Shown here piece after piece: positions 1-9,303 of a DNA stretch of 63,119 nucleotides. The notes under the pieces were generated by a model, which saw nothing but the letters and a program-made list of their open reading frames with translations, ran no database searches and was not told where the DNA came from. The stretch comes from Bacillota bacterium (GTDB taxonomy: Bacteria; Bacillota; Clostridia; Caldicoprobacterales; Xylanivirgaceae), in NCBI GenBank assembly GCA_023621995.1, contig JAMOAB010000119.1:1-63119 (forward strand), in the 5' to 3' direction. Both the position numbers and the translations under genes were made by a program. Within the stretch, counting starts at the first letter, position 1. The number at the start of each line of letters is the position of its first letter.

Positions 1-179
1 AATTAGCTATAATAATCAAGGATGAAAAGGGAAATAAAATTGGCTATGTACCCAAAGATAAAAATGAAGTATTGGCAAGGCTTATGGATGCAGGGAAATT
101 AATATATGGTATAGTAGAGGATAAAGAATATATAGATAATTGGCTGAAAATAGATATTAGTATATATTTGAAAGATTAA
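1..179 (+). CDS. HIRAN-domain protein, C-terminal fragment (cut by window edge)
   Basis: Open from the left edge (first full codon at base 3) to TAA at 177-179. The visible 58 residues include GYVPKDKNEVLARLMDAGK, the conserved tail of the HIRAN domain, where a Gly-Tyr-[VI]-Pro strand is followed by an E[VI]LA-xL-[LM]DaG helix. HIRAN domains bind DNA ends or 3'-OH termini and occur alone or fused to helicases and nucleases in repair, restriction and mobile-element proteins. Only the domain end is present, so the full architecture cannot be told. It lies just upstream of transposase and recombinase debris and may belong to the same accessory island. Domain assignment is by motif only. Confidence 0.7.
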   Translation, partial: LAIIIKDEKGNKIGYVPKDKNEVLARLMDAGKLIYGIVEDKEYIDNWLKIDISIYLKD

Positions 180-439
180 TATAGATAAGGAGCAATGTTT
201 ATGAGTAGAAATGTATCTAATAATGAAAATGCAATAATAAAAAGAGTATTATGAGATATTGTGGATAATTATTGGAGTAGATATGTCTACTAGGCTAATA
301 ACAAGTTATTTAACTCTAGTTATGCAAAAATAAAAGTGTAATTGGTAAAGTTACCAAAAATTAAACATGGCATAATCTCCATTCCTATGATAATTGTTAA
401 TTATCCCAAAAAAACACTTATCAAAAGGAAGGTGAAATT
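180..439. other. Intergenic remnant before the transposase
   Basis: No convincing gene. An RBS-like AAGGAGC (187-193) precedes a 17-codon frame, 201-254, starting MSRNVSNN, which could be the 5' stub of a gene lost when the island was rearranged. A 7-bp inverted repeat TTGGTAA-AG-TTACCAA lies at 342-357, upstream of the transposase, and might be part of the insertion-sequence left end. I could not pair it with a right end because that end has been deleted. Confidence 0.4.
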
Positions 440-1347
440 ATGCCTACTACCATTGTAAATTACAATGAAGAAATAATCAATTTTTTAGAAGATGTAAATT
501 ATGGGATGAGCAAACCACAATTTAATCATCTTGCTACAATAATAGAAGGCATTATCAATATTGGTGATAAGGTATCTATTTCAAAGATTGCAGAGAATAT
601 TGTTAAGGCCAAAGATAAAAGCTGTATCTCTCGATTTTTAAGTAATTCTCCCTGGGATGATGAATTGCTTAATTACAATCGTTTAGCCTATATAAAACAA
701 CTTTTGAATAATGAATTAGAATCCAATGATATTGGTTTTATTGTGATTGATGATACAGTTAATCAAAAGAATATTAGAACTAAATCAATGGAAGCCTTAG
801 ATTTTCATTATTCACATTCTCTAGGTAGAGCCTGTTGGTCCCATTGTGTAATAACTTCACATTTTATGGCAGGACCTTACTCAATACCACTGCAATTTAA
901 ACCCTATTACAGGGAGAAAAAATGTGAAGAACTTGAGATACCTTTTAAAGTAAAACAGATATTGCCAAAGAATTCATACAGAATTTTGATAAACCATCTA
1001 AACTTGAAATAATATATATCCTTATGGATAGCTGGTATACTAGTAATTCATTAATAGATGAGGCTTTATCAGAGAATTACCATTTGATTGGTGGGGTAAG
1101 ATCTAATCGAAATTTCTACCCCGATGCTAATAAAATTAAAATCTCTGAATTTGCCACTAATCTTGATCCAAATTCCCTAGACTCCGTTACCGTCAGGGGC
1201 AAAGAATACAAAGTATATCGTTATCAAGGTAAGGTTGCCCAAACTAATAATATGGTGCTTTTAATATCATTTGAAGTTAGAAAAGATGGATTTGAAAAAC
1301 CTGTATACATTATAGGCAAAAACCCAAGGATGAATGGATTGTTATAG
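440..1347 (+). pseudogene. DDE transposase (IS4/IS701-like), frameshifted and 3'-truncated
   Basis: Two frames together give most of one transposase. The first (440-1012) carries the first catalytic Asp in IVIDDTVNQK and a block typical of IS701/IS4-superfamily transposases. It then loses frame near 945-962. The second frame reads AKEFIQNFDKPSKLEIIYIL from 964 and continues through LMDSWYTS, with the second catalytic Asp. The apparent ATG at 1024 is internal to the protein, not a start. Similarity stops after VYII near 1311, so the third catalytic residue (Glu) and the right end of the IS are missing. The last codons to 1347 read out of frame into a recombinase fragment. The RBS AAGGAAGG and ATG at 440 look genuine. 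Non-functional. Confidence 0.82.
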
Positions 1348-2117
1348 AAAATGCCCATGAAGCTATTATTTCAGAAGAACTATTTAATATAGCCCAGGAG
1401 ATACTTGATAATAACAAAGAGAAATCTGAATTTAAAATAACAAGACATGATATGAAAAGAGATCCAGTTAATAAATACAAAGGTGTAATTTTTGATGCAA
1501 ATACGAACCTACTTTTAATTAGGAATGGGGTAAGAAGCAATAAGAAGAATGCCAAGTTTTACTATTATAAGTTTACCAATGAAGAAAACAATGGTATTTT
1601 ACTTGAAACTCCTTATATTTCTATAATGGAAAGTGATTTAAACAATCTAGTAATAAAGATGTTGAAAAATGTACTCAGCATTGATGCAAGTGGAGAAGAT
1701 TGTAAAGATAGAATTATTGATATATGCAAAATGAAAATTGAGGTGGTAGAAAAAAATCGCAAGTCTATTTCTCTTAAGATTTCAAAACTTAATTCAGATT
1801 TGAAAAAATTATATGAAGATTATAGTTTGGGAAAGATTGAGAAAGAAGACTATCTTCAAAAAAGAATATTAAATAGAAAAGACCTAGCCATCTATGAAAA
1901 GAACCTAAGTAATCTTGACATTGAAATCCTTTTAATAGAAGCTCAAGCTGAAGAGGAGATAGGATTATTTGATAATCTATTTTCCAATAAAGACATCAAA
2001 CTAGATGAAAATATTATCCAGAAATATATTGAACGTATTGATGTATATGATAATGAAACTATAGAAGTTAGCTTAAAAGGCTTTTTAGGTGGAAGGGAGA
2101 TGAGGTCAAGTGATTAA
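1311..2117 (+). pseudogene. Large serine recombinase, C-terminal fragment fused to IS debris
   Basis: From about 1314 the frame reads RQKPKDEWIVIENAHEAIIS, a hallmark of the recombinase domain of TndX/TnpX-type large serine recombinases, then a coiled-coil (about codons 130-210) and a terminal YIERIDVYDNETIEVSL strand. The N-terminal catalytic domain and first part of the recombinase domain (roughly 280 residues) are absent because the truncated transposase abuts here. The ATG at 1452 is only the first in-frame Met, with no good RBS. The stop overlaps the GTG start of the intact recombinase by 8 nt, so the two were originally a translationally coupled tandem pair, as is common in clostridial integrative elements. 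Confidence 0.8.
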
Positions 2118-3594
2118 TATTGCTATATATCTTAGAATATCTGTACTTGAAAAAGGAAATCTAAGGCATACAGAAGATACTATAAATTCTCAAAGGAATA
2201 TTATAAAGAACTTCATTTTTAATGACCAAGAGCTTAAAAAAGCAAATATAGAAGAGTTTATTGATGAGGGTTATAGCGGTAGCACTACTTCAAGACCAGG
2301 CTTAGATAAACTTCTTTTAAAGGTAAAACAAGGAAAGGTAAACTGTATCATAGTAAAAGATATGTCACGATTTATGAGAAATTATATAGAAATGGGTGAT
2401 TATCTTGAAAACATCTTTCCTTTTATGGGAGTTAGATTTATAGCAATCAATGATGGATATGATAGCAGAAAGGAAGTTCAAAATGGAACTGAACTAGATA
2501 TTCAATTTAAAAATCTTCTTAATGATTATTACAGTAGAGATGTTTCAGAAAAAATGACAACAGCCTTGCTTACAGCTAAGAAACAAGGGAAATATACTTC
2601 TGGAACTCCACCTTATGGATACTTAAAAGATCCTGAAGACAATTACAAGCTTATTGTTGATGAAAAAGTTGCAGATAATATTAGATATATATTTCAGCTT
2701 ATTCTTGAAGGACATACTTTGAATGAAACTGCAAAGATTCTTAATAGCGAAGGTGTTATTACAGCAAGGGCAAGAAGAAAAGAGATAAAAGGCTATGATG
2801 CCTATGCTAACAGGTGGGATTCAACTGTAGAAGAAACAATATGGTCTCATAGTATGGTTAGAAGAATAGTAAAAAATGAAGCGTATACAGGAACTTTTGT
2901 CTTTAATAAATCAACCAAAAGTAAGCTTGATGGTGGTAAGGTTATTTATCATCCTAAAGAAGAATGGATAAGAATTTATGATAATCATGAAGCTCTTATA
3001 AGCAAAGAGACATTTGATGAAGCTAGAAAAATATTAAAATCAAGGCATAGAAATAATTTCAGAGGAAGTAAGAGTAAATACAAAAACAGTCCTCTTGCAA
3101 CTTTTGTAAGATGTAATAAGTGTGGCTATAAGATAAGATTTAACAAAAGTTCTAATGGTAAAGAATTAGTAGGTATAAATCTTTACTGCTATCATTGTAG
3201 AATGCTTGGGCAGGAAGAAAAACTACCTAATTATAAGGAATTAGAAAAGGAAGTATTTGAAATATTGAAAAATAAGTTTCATACAGATAAGGCAGAAAAG
3301 AAAAAACTTCTTGATGAGCAAAAGGAACTTTATGACAGGAATAACCAACTATTAAAAAAGAAAAGGATAGAGTTTGAGAATTATAAGTTTGGTAAGATTT
3401 CAAGAGAAGACTTTGTAGAAATAAAGGACCTGTTACAAGAGTCTAGTGAAGAAAATAAAAGGCGTATAGAAGCTATTGATAAGGAACTTAAGGAAAGTGG
3501 AAGTATAGAAAGTCTTACTGAAGATGTAGTAGGTAAATATATTAAAACAATTTACATTTCTGGAAATGGTATAGAAAGAATAGAATATCAATAG
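2110..3594 (+). CDS. Large serine recombinase (site-specific integrase), complete
   Basis: 494 residues starting GTG at 2110, with GGAAGGGAGATGAGG upstream. Serine recombinases cut both att sites through a Ser-DNA link and rejoin after rotation. The N-terminal resolvase domain (1-150) has catalytic YLRIS (Ser11, Arg9), GYSGSTTSRPG and VKDMSRFMRN. The recombinase domain follows (about 165-290), with PKEEWIRI near 300. A zinc ribbon holds CNKC and CYHC near 335-360, and a coiled coil spans about 385-470. All key elements are present, so the protein could be active. It is followed by a terminator and, about 70 bp downstream, by the broken Res gene, the position expected for an integrase next to its own attachment site. 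It may act alone or may have needed the broken upstream partner. Confidence 0.93.
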   Translation: MINIAIYLRISVLEKGNLRHTEDTINSQRNIIKNFIFNDQELKKANIEEFIDEGYSGSTTSRPGLDKLLLKVKQGKVNCIIVKDMSRFMRNYIEMGDYLENIFPFMGVRFIAINDGYDSRKEVQNGTELDIQFKNLLNDYYSRDVSEKMTTALLTAKKQGKYTSGTPPYGYLKDPEDNYKLIVDEKVADNIRYIFQLILEGHTLNETAKILNSEGVITARARRKEIKGYDAYANRWDSTVEETIWSHSMVRRIVKNEAYTGTFVFNKSTKSKLDGGKVIYHPKEEWIRIYDNHEALISKETFDEARKILKSRHRNNFRGSKSKYKNSPLATFVRCNKCGYKIRFNKSSNGKELVGINLYCYHCRMLGQEEKLPNYKELEKEVFEILKNKFHTDKAEKKKLLDEQKELYDRNNQLLKKKRIEFENYKFGKISREDFVEIKDLLQESSEENKRRIEAIDKELKESGSIESLTEDVVGKYIKTIYISGNGIERIEYQ

Positions 3595-3602
3595 TACAAT
3601 AG

Positions 3603-3633
3603 AAGGAGATCCACTATTAGGGTCTCCTTTTTC
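3603..3633 (+). terminator. Rho-independent terminator after the recombinase
   Basis: Ten-bp stem, 3603-3612 with 3620-3629 (AAGGAGATCC / GGGTCTCCTT, one G-U pair), 7-nt loop, then T-rich TTTTTCC. Confidence 0.8.
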
Positions 3634-3654
3634 CATAAAGCTTCATAAGAAATT

Positions 3655-3690
3655 TGTATCATACCCTTGACACGATAGGGTACAGGGAAG
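3655..3690. other. Candidate recombinase attachment site / element-chromosome junction
   Basis: Inverted arms TACCCT (3662-3667) and AGGGTA (3677-3682) flank TGACACGAT. The right arm runs into GGTACAGGGAAGACT, which encodes the Walker A residues G-T-G-K-T of the downstream Res gene. Coding identity starts abruptly at 3679, directly after an in-frame TAG (3676-3678). An imperfect palindrome at the end of an integrase-bearing segment, inside an interrupted gene, is what an attR/attL hybrid looks like. The core dinucleotide cannot be fixed from one junction. Confidence 0.5.
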
Positions 3691-6426
3691 ACTTATACCT
3701 ATATCAGGACTATGTATGAATTATATAAGACCTATGGCTGGAGCAAATTCATAATAATTGTTCCCTCAATTGCCATTAGGGAAGGAGTACATAAATCCTT
3801 TCAGATGACAGAGTATCACTTTATGAATCTATATGGTACAAAAATTAGATATTTTATATACGATTCTAAGCAGTTACATAAAATAGATCAATTTGCTTCT
3901 AATTCAGGTATTAATGTAATGATTATAAACTCCCAAGCTTTTAACTCAAGGAGTAGAGATGCTCGGAGAATATATATGGAATTAGATGAATTTGGCTCAA
4001 GACGTCCCATAGATGTAATAGCTCAGACCAATCCCATACTCATAATAGATGAACCCCAATCAGTTGAGGGGAAAAAGACCAAAGAAGCACTAAAATCTTT
4101 TAATGCTCTATTGACATTGAGATATTCGGCAACACATAAAGAGGAGTTTAATAAGATTTATAGACTAGATGCCTTGGATGCCTATAATAAAAAACTGGTA
4201 AAAAAGATAAGAGTAAAGGGAGTAACAGTAAAGGGTTCTACGGGAACTAACGAGTATATCTACTTTGAGGGAATAGATTTGAGTAAGAAGGAAAAACCAG
4301 TAGCTAGGATAGAGTTTGAAGTAAAGCAAAAATCGGGCACAATAAAAAGAATTTCTAGAACCGTAGATGAAGGCTTTGATCTCTATACCTACTCTAATTA
4401 TATGGAACAATATAGAGGATATAGGCTGGCTGAAATAAATGGATACAAAAACACTATAAGTTTTACCAATGGAGTGACATTAAGTGCAGGGTATGTCCAA
4501 GGAGATATAGGCGAAATAAATTTTAGAAGGATACAGATACGTGAAGCTATAAAGTCCCATTTTGAAAGAGAGAAGGCTCTATATAATAGAGGTATAAAGG
4601 TATTGTCGTTGTTTTTCATAGATGAAGTGGCAAAATATAGACAATATGATGAGGCAGGCAATCAAGTTGATGGAATATATGGAAGGATCTTTGAAGAAGA
4701 ATATATAAATATCTTAAATGAATATATTACTCTATATGATGATCCTTATGTAAAGTATTTAAAAAGTATCGATGTTAAAGAAACTCATGATGGCTATTTC
4801 TCTATAGACAAGCAGGGGAGACTGATAGATCCAAAGGCTAAGGGGAAGGAAAAAGTATCCGATGATGAGTCAGCATATGGTTTAATAATGAAGGATAAGG
4901 AGAGACTATTGAGTTTTGAAGAACCTATTAGGTTTATCTTTTCCCATTCAGCATTGAGAGAAGGTTGGGATAATCCTAATGTATTTCAAATATGCACATT
5001 GAAACATAGTGATTCTACAATACGAAAAAGGCAGGAGGTTGGGAGAGGTCTCAGACTGTGTGTAGATCAAGATGGAAATAGAATAGACGAAGATACTCCA
5101 GGAATAGATGTACATGATATAAATGTGTTGACTGTCATAGCTAGTGAATCCTATGAGAGCTTTGCCAAGCAACTTCAATCAGAAATTGCTGAAACATTAT
5201 CCGATAGACCTCAAAAAGCTAATGCGGAGTTCTTCCAGAACAATATAATTAAAAACGAAAGTGGTGAGGAACTATTTATAGATAGAGATCTGGCCAATAT
5301 TCTTCATCGTTATTTCATAAGATATGAATATGTAGATAACGAGGATAACCTGACTGAAACATATTATAGGCACCTAGAAGAAGACAAGATAGAGTTACCA
5401 GAAGAATTTAGGGACTTTAAAGCAGGAGTACTCCAGCTGGTAGGAAAAATTTTTACTGGAGATACTACTTCACTTGTGGAGGATGGAAGGGCAGAGAATA
5501 TTAAAAAACTAGAGTTAAATGAAAACTTTAAGAAAAAAGAATTTCAGGAGTTATGGGATAAAATTAATATAAAGACGGCATATTATGTAGACTTTGATAC
5601 AGATGAGCTTATTAAAAATTGCATTACAGCTTTAGATAGAGATTTGAAGGTATCTGATTTAACCTATTATATAAAGGTTGGAGAGATGGAGTCTATATAT
5701 TCCAAAGAGGAGTTAGAAAGTGGGCAATCTTTTAAAATGCAAGAATCGGAAATCGATAAGGATTATTCTAGGATAACGACTACATTGAGATATGATCTTG
5801 TAGGACAATTGGTTGATGAGACTAAGCTTACAAGGAAAGCTATTGTGGAAATATTAAAGGGCATAGATTCTAATACTTTTTATCTATTTAGGAAAAACCC
5901 AGAGGAATTTATAATGAAGGCTTCAAGAATAATAAATGAACAAAAAGCGACTATGATAATAGAGCATATTACCTATAACCCTATAGATGAAATATTTGAT
6001 TCTAATATATTTACAAACAATACTTTGAAAGGAACTTTAGGAGAAGACACCATAGAGGTAAAGAAACATATTTACGACTATGTAGTTACTGATTCAAATT
6101 TAGAGAAGAAATTTGCTGAAGAGCTTGATACTAGCAAAGAAGTCTGTGTATATGCTAAGCTTCCCAGGGGATTTTTTATACCGACGCCTGTGGGTAACTA
6201 CAACCCAGACTGGGCGATTGTGTTTGAAGAAGACAAAGTAAGACATATATATTTTGTAGCAGAAACTAAAGGAGCCCTTGACTCTTTAACACTTCGTACA
6301 GACGGTATTGAAGCAGCTAAAATCCATTGTGCAAAAGAACATTTTAGGAAGATAAGCAACGGCACTGTAAAATATGAGGCAGTGGGAAGTTATGAAATGC
6401 TGATGGAGAAAGTATTAGGGAAATAA
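3679..6426 (+). pseudogene. res: Type III restriction enzyme Res subunit, 5'-truncated at Walker A
   Basis: Reads GTGKTYTYIRTMYELYKTYG from 3679, so the coding sequence begins inside the Walker A motif. The usual 75-100 residues before it are missing and an in-frame TAG precedes the junction. The longest ATG-initiated product would start at 3712 (904 aa) and lack the P-loop. Downstream motifs are intact: motif II LIIDEPQ, motif III YSAT, motif VI QEVGRGLRL, and a C-terminal PD-(D/E)xK nuclease centre NPDW...ETKG near residues 850-875. Res proteins pair with a Mod methylase to translocate on and cut unmodified DNA. No mod gene is in the window. Without a P-loop the protein cannot hydrolyse ATP, so it is inactive unless the upstream element is excised and the N-terminal codons are rejoined. 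Confidence 0.85.
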
Positions 6427-6767
6427 GCTAGATATAGGGTTGTGTAAGAGCTTTTTTGCTTGAGTTTATGTTAATGTAGGTTAACTTAGATTTAACAGTA
6501 TTTGTAGTACAGAGATCCTTTCTGTAAAAGAAGGGCAGCCTCTTTTGTAATGGAACACTTGGGAGGAGAAGGGTATAACTACCAATATTTTAGATCAAAG
6601 CAATATGTTTTCACTAGATAGGTTTGGCGGAGAATTGGTAGTTAGCAGGGCCTAATATTTAACTAATTTTTAAGTACTCTTTCTTGGTAGTCATTGAAAA
6701 CAAGGAAGAGTATTTTTATGTCGAATATTTTTTATATACATGTCAAGTTAAGATAAAGTTTAGAAGA
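6427..6767. other. Gene-free gap with inverted repeats
   Basis: 341 bp between convergent genes, with no coding signal. It contains a perfect 11-bp inverted repeat, TAACTACCAAT (6576-6586) and ATTGGTAGTTA (6634-6644), around a 47-nt loop, and a terminator-like hairpin at 6675-6712. Confidence 0.5.
6675..6716 (+). terminator. Terminator-like hairpin between convergent genes
   Basis: Twelve-bp stem TACTCTTTCTTG (6675-6686) with CAAGGAAGAGTA (6701-6712), one G-U pair, 14-nt loop, followed by TTTTTAT. It probably ends transcription from the Res side. It is less T-rich on the opposite strand. Confidence 0.6.
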
Positions 6768-9026
6768 TTATGGATTGTTACTAGCAGTCTTATAAATTTG
6801 TCGATAGACTCCAGGTGTAATCCCCTCTACCTTTTTAAATACACGGATTAACGTAGCACTGGAATTGAACCCCACCTCTTTCGAGATTTGTTCAAGAGTA
6901 TCGTCTGTAAAAATTAATAGTTCCTTTGCTTTTTCGATCCGCGTATTTGTTAGAAAGTCAAATATGGTAATGCCGGTAAACTCTTTAAATCGCCTAGACA
7001 AGTAAGCAGATGTAAGGTTAAAGTGTCCACCGATGTTTCCAACACTTAAGTTGGGATCAGAATAATTTTGTTTGATGAAAGCCATGATCTCGTCACACAA
7101 TTCTTTTTCTCTCTCATAGTTTTCCCTTTCCCAAATATGCACCATGTAAAGTTCATGAAGCTCGTTTAAGATCTCAACTAACTGTGCATCAAGTTCCTGT
7201 AATGTTTCGCAAAGTGAAAGCTTGTCGAGAAGTTCTTTTCCAAGTCCAATTTCATCAGTTACTTGATGTAGTAAGTTATTCATATCATAGAAATAGCATC
7301 TATACTCTTCTAGTGAATGAATACCACCACTACAGGAATCTTCTTTGATTTGTTGTATAACTTGTACAGGTGAAGGTTCTCCATCTATTATCGACATATA
7401 TACAAGATGTTTGGCAGAACCGCGGGAATCAAAATTATAGCGGAATCTAGAACCATCTTCCAACTCTCTATATGAGAGTATACTTCCTGTACCAAAGATA
7501 GTGCGGTATTCAAGTGCTGCTTCTGCCTCCTTTGATGCCATCTCAAGGCCATTCCAACCACTATGTTCTGCACTGAAAGCGACAGTGCAAGTGATATTCA
7601 TTTCTTTTTGAAGCTTGTTTTGTAGGCTACGGCAGATATCCAAGGTGTTTTCAGGATATTGGTTAGAAAGGTTTAAAACACTTATGCAAGTGCACAAATC
7701 TAGAGTATTGTAAGTTACGAAAGCCTTATGTTTTTCAGCACAAAGATTATCCAAACAATTTCTTATAATAGGTTCTAGCAATAGAGTTTGATTGTATTGA
7801 TAGTCTTTGGGTACAACTGCATAGTCCCAACTATCAACATGAAAAATTATAACTATAAAGCGATCTGACAATAATTGTAATCCGACTGCTTCAAATTCTT
7901 CAAAGAGATCTTTGTCTTTTGGATAAATACCTTGTAGGGCTTGCAAAAGAAGTTCTTCTTGACGAATCTTCATATGTTGTTCTTGTTTGCTAATTGAGGT
8001 ATATATAATATTTCGAATATATTCAATATCATTGCTTGGTGCTGAAGTTAGAGTGTTTTTGCTTTTTTTATTGATATCTTTTATAAGGTTTGAAATAGGT
8101 GCATAATTGTGACGAGAAAGCAAAAAAGAGATTATAAGGCCTACTAAAATGTAGATAAAGGTAACAAATATGCTGTAGGTTCGTAGAGTGTGTAATTTGG
8201 CCCAAAATATACTTGTTGGTACTATGGAAATAAAGCTGCATCCGGAATAATCAGAATTGACAGTTTGAAAAATATATTCCCTTCCATCTATAGTTTGTTT
8301 ATAATAACTAGAAGTTTCATCAATTTGTTCAAGAATGCTAAAGTCATAATTGCTATCTGTAATTGCAACGACCTCACCTTCGCGATTTAGAATAACAATC
8401 ATAGCATCCTCACAATATCGGGCACTATTTAGCATTTCGATGACAGCCGATTTGTCTAGTTTGTATACGGCAATTGCACTAGGACTCTTTAGGTTGTTGA
8501 AAGGTAAAGCATGAAATACTGCTATGTCATATGTATCACCAAAAGACTTTATGGAAGAGATGTTAAGATTATTGAAACAATCACTGAAGGAGCGATAACT
8601 AAAGTTGTTTGAAGCATAATAGACATTGTAATATTTCTTCATATTTAGTGCCGTATTAGTTGATGATACTATTCGATCCGAGTTTATGTAATAAATAAAA
8701 AGATCGCTAGCATCGGGGGATGGCATTGTTTTTAGAATTTTATGAGTTTTATATATGGTAGCTGCATCAATCTGGGCTGTTGAGTCTTGTTGTATAAACT
8801 TTGCTATATTAGGATCCAAGTCTATACGAGAAAAAAAGATGTTAGCATTTTTTATTTTCGCATCAAATTGAAGGTTCAATTGTTTGAGAGACGAAGCATT
8901 GGACATACTAATTTCTTTTTCTAGCATACGGTAAGTATATGAGTGCATAAAAATTCCTGTAATAATCGAAAAACATAGAATGCATACAAATGAAGTGACC
9001 ATTTTCCAATACATGCGTCTTTTCAA
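6768..9026 (-). CDS. Membrane-bound AraC/YesN-type sensor-regulator of the adjacent importer
   Basis: 752 residues. TTG start at 9026 with GGAGGGAG 7 nt upstream; the next Met is at codon 5. A transmembrane helix (about 10-28) is followed by an extracellular cache-like sensor (about 30-280), a second helix (about 280-302, then RHNYAPI), a cytoplasmic linker, and a C-terminal AraC double helix-turn-helix (about 646-745: LSVGNIGGHFNLTSAYLSRR and TLEQISKEVGFNSSATLIRV). This matches single-protein sensors of the YesN/AraC type that sit beside LplABC-like importers in Firmicutes and switch them on when the outer domain detects a carbohydrate signal. It is divergent from the binding-protein gene across a 270-bp region with repeated operator-like sequence, so it is the likely activator of that operon. 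The ligand is unknown. Confidence 0.9.
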   Translation of the reverse strand: MKRRMYWKMVTSFVCILCFSIITGIFMHSYTYRMLEKEISMSNASSLKQLNLQFDAKIKNANIFFSRIDLDPNIAKFIQQDSTAQIDAATIYKTHKILKTMPSPDASDLFIYYINSDRIVSSTNTALNMKKYYNVYYASNNFSYRSFSDCFNNLNISSIKSFGDTYDIAVFHALPFNNLKSPSAIAVYKLDKSAVIEMLNSARYCEDAMIVILNREGEVVAITDSNYDFSILEQIDETSSYYKQTIDGREYIFQTVNSDYSGCSFISIVPTSIFWAKLHTLRTYSIFVTFIYILVGLIISFLLSRHNYAPISNLIKDINKKSKNTLTSAPSNDIEYIRNIIYTSISKQEQHMKIRQEELLLQALQGIYPKDKDLFEEFEAVGLQLLSDRFIVIIFHVDSWDYAVVPKDYQYNQTLLLEPIIRNCLDNLCAEKHKAFVTYNTLDLCTCISVLNLSNQYPENTLDICRSLQNKLQKEMNITCTVAFSAEHSGWNGLEMASKEAEAALEYRTIFGTGSILSYRELEDGSRFRYNFDSRGSAKHLVYMSIIDGEPSPVQVIQQIKEDSCSGGIHSLEEYRCYFYDMNNLLHQVTDEIGLGKELLDKLSLCETLQELDAQLVEILNELHELYMVHIWERENYEREKELCDEIMAFIKQNYSDPNLSVGNIGGHFNLTSAYLSRRFKEFTGITIFDFLTNTRIEKAKELLIFTDDTLEQISKEVGFNSSATLIRVFKKVEGITPGVYRQIYKTASNNP

Positions 9027-9100
9027 ATCGGCTCCCTCCCATAGTGAAGATATTATACTATGGAAATATTATTTTAGTCAATATTTAAGCAGATTTAACA

Positions 9101-9220
9101 TATTCAACATCTGAGTTATAAAACTGAGAATAATTTTACTGTTTTCAATATTCAATTCACAAAAATGTGCATAGACTTACTATATTCAACATTGAATTTA
9201 CAAAACTGGGAATAGATTTT
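9101..9220. promoter_or_regulatory. Direct-repeat operator region between regulator and importer
   Basis: Three related direct repeats start TATTCAA at 9101, 9149 and 9183. The first and third (9101-9137, 9183-9220) are the closest, sharing TATTCAACAT, TTA-AAAACTG and GAATA...TTTT at the same spacing, 82 bp apart. The middle copy (9149-9178) is more diverged. Tandem direct repeats upstream of the regulated gene are typical of AraC-family binding sites. Confidence 0.6.
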
Positions 9221-9303
9221 GAATTATGTATATGTAATAATAATAGTAATATTTCAGAATGTGAGGGTATTGATGAAAAATAATGTGAAAAGGAGAGATG
9301 AGT

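Noticed and set aside
9298-9303. ATG 9298 as the lipoprotein start
   Set aside because: Only about 2 nt from the RBS; GTG 9304 has ideal spacing and gives the same signal peptide.
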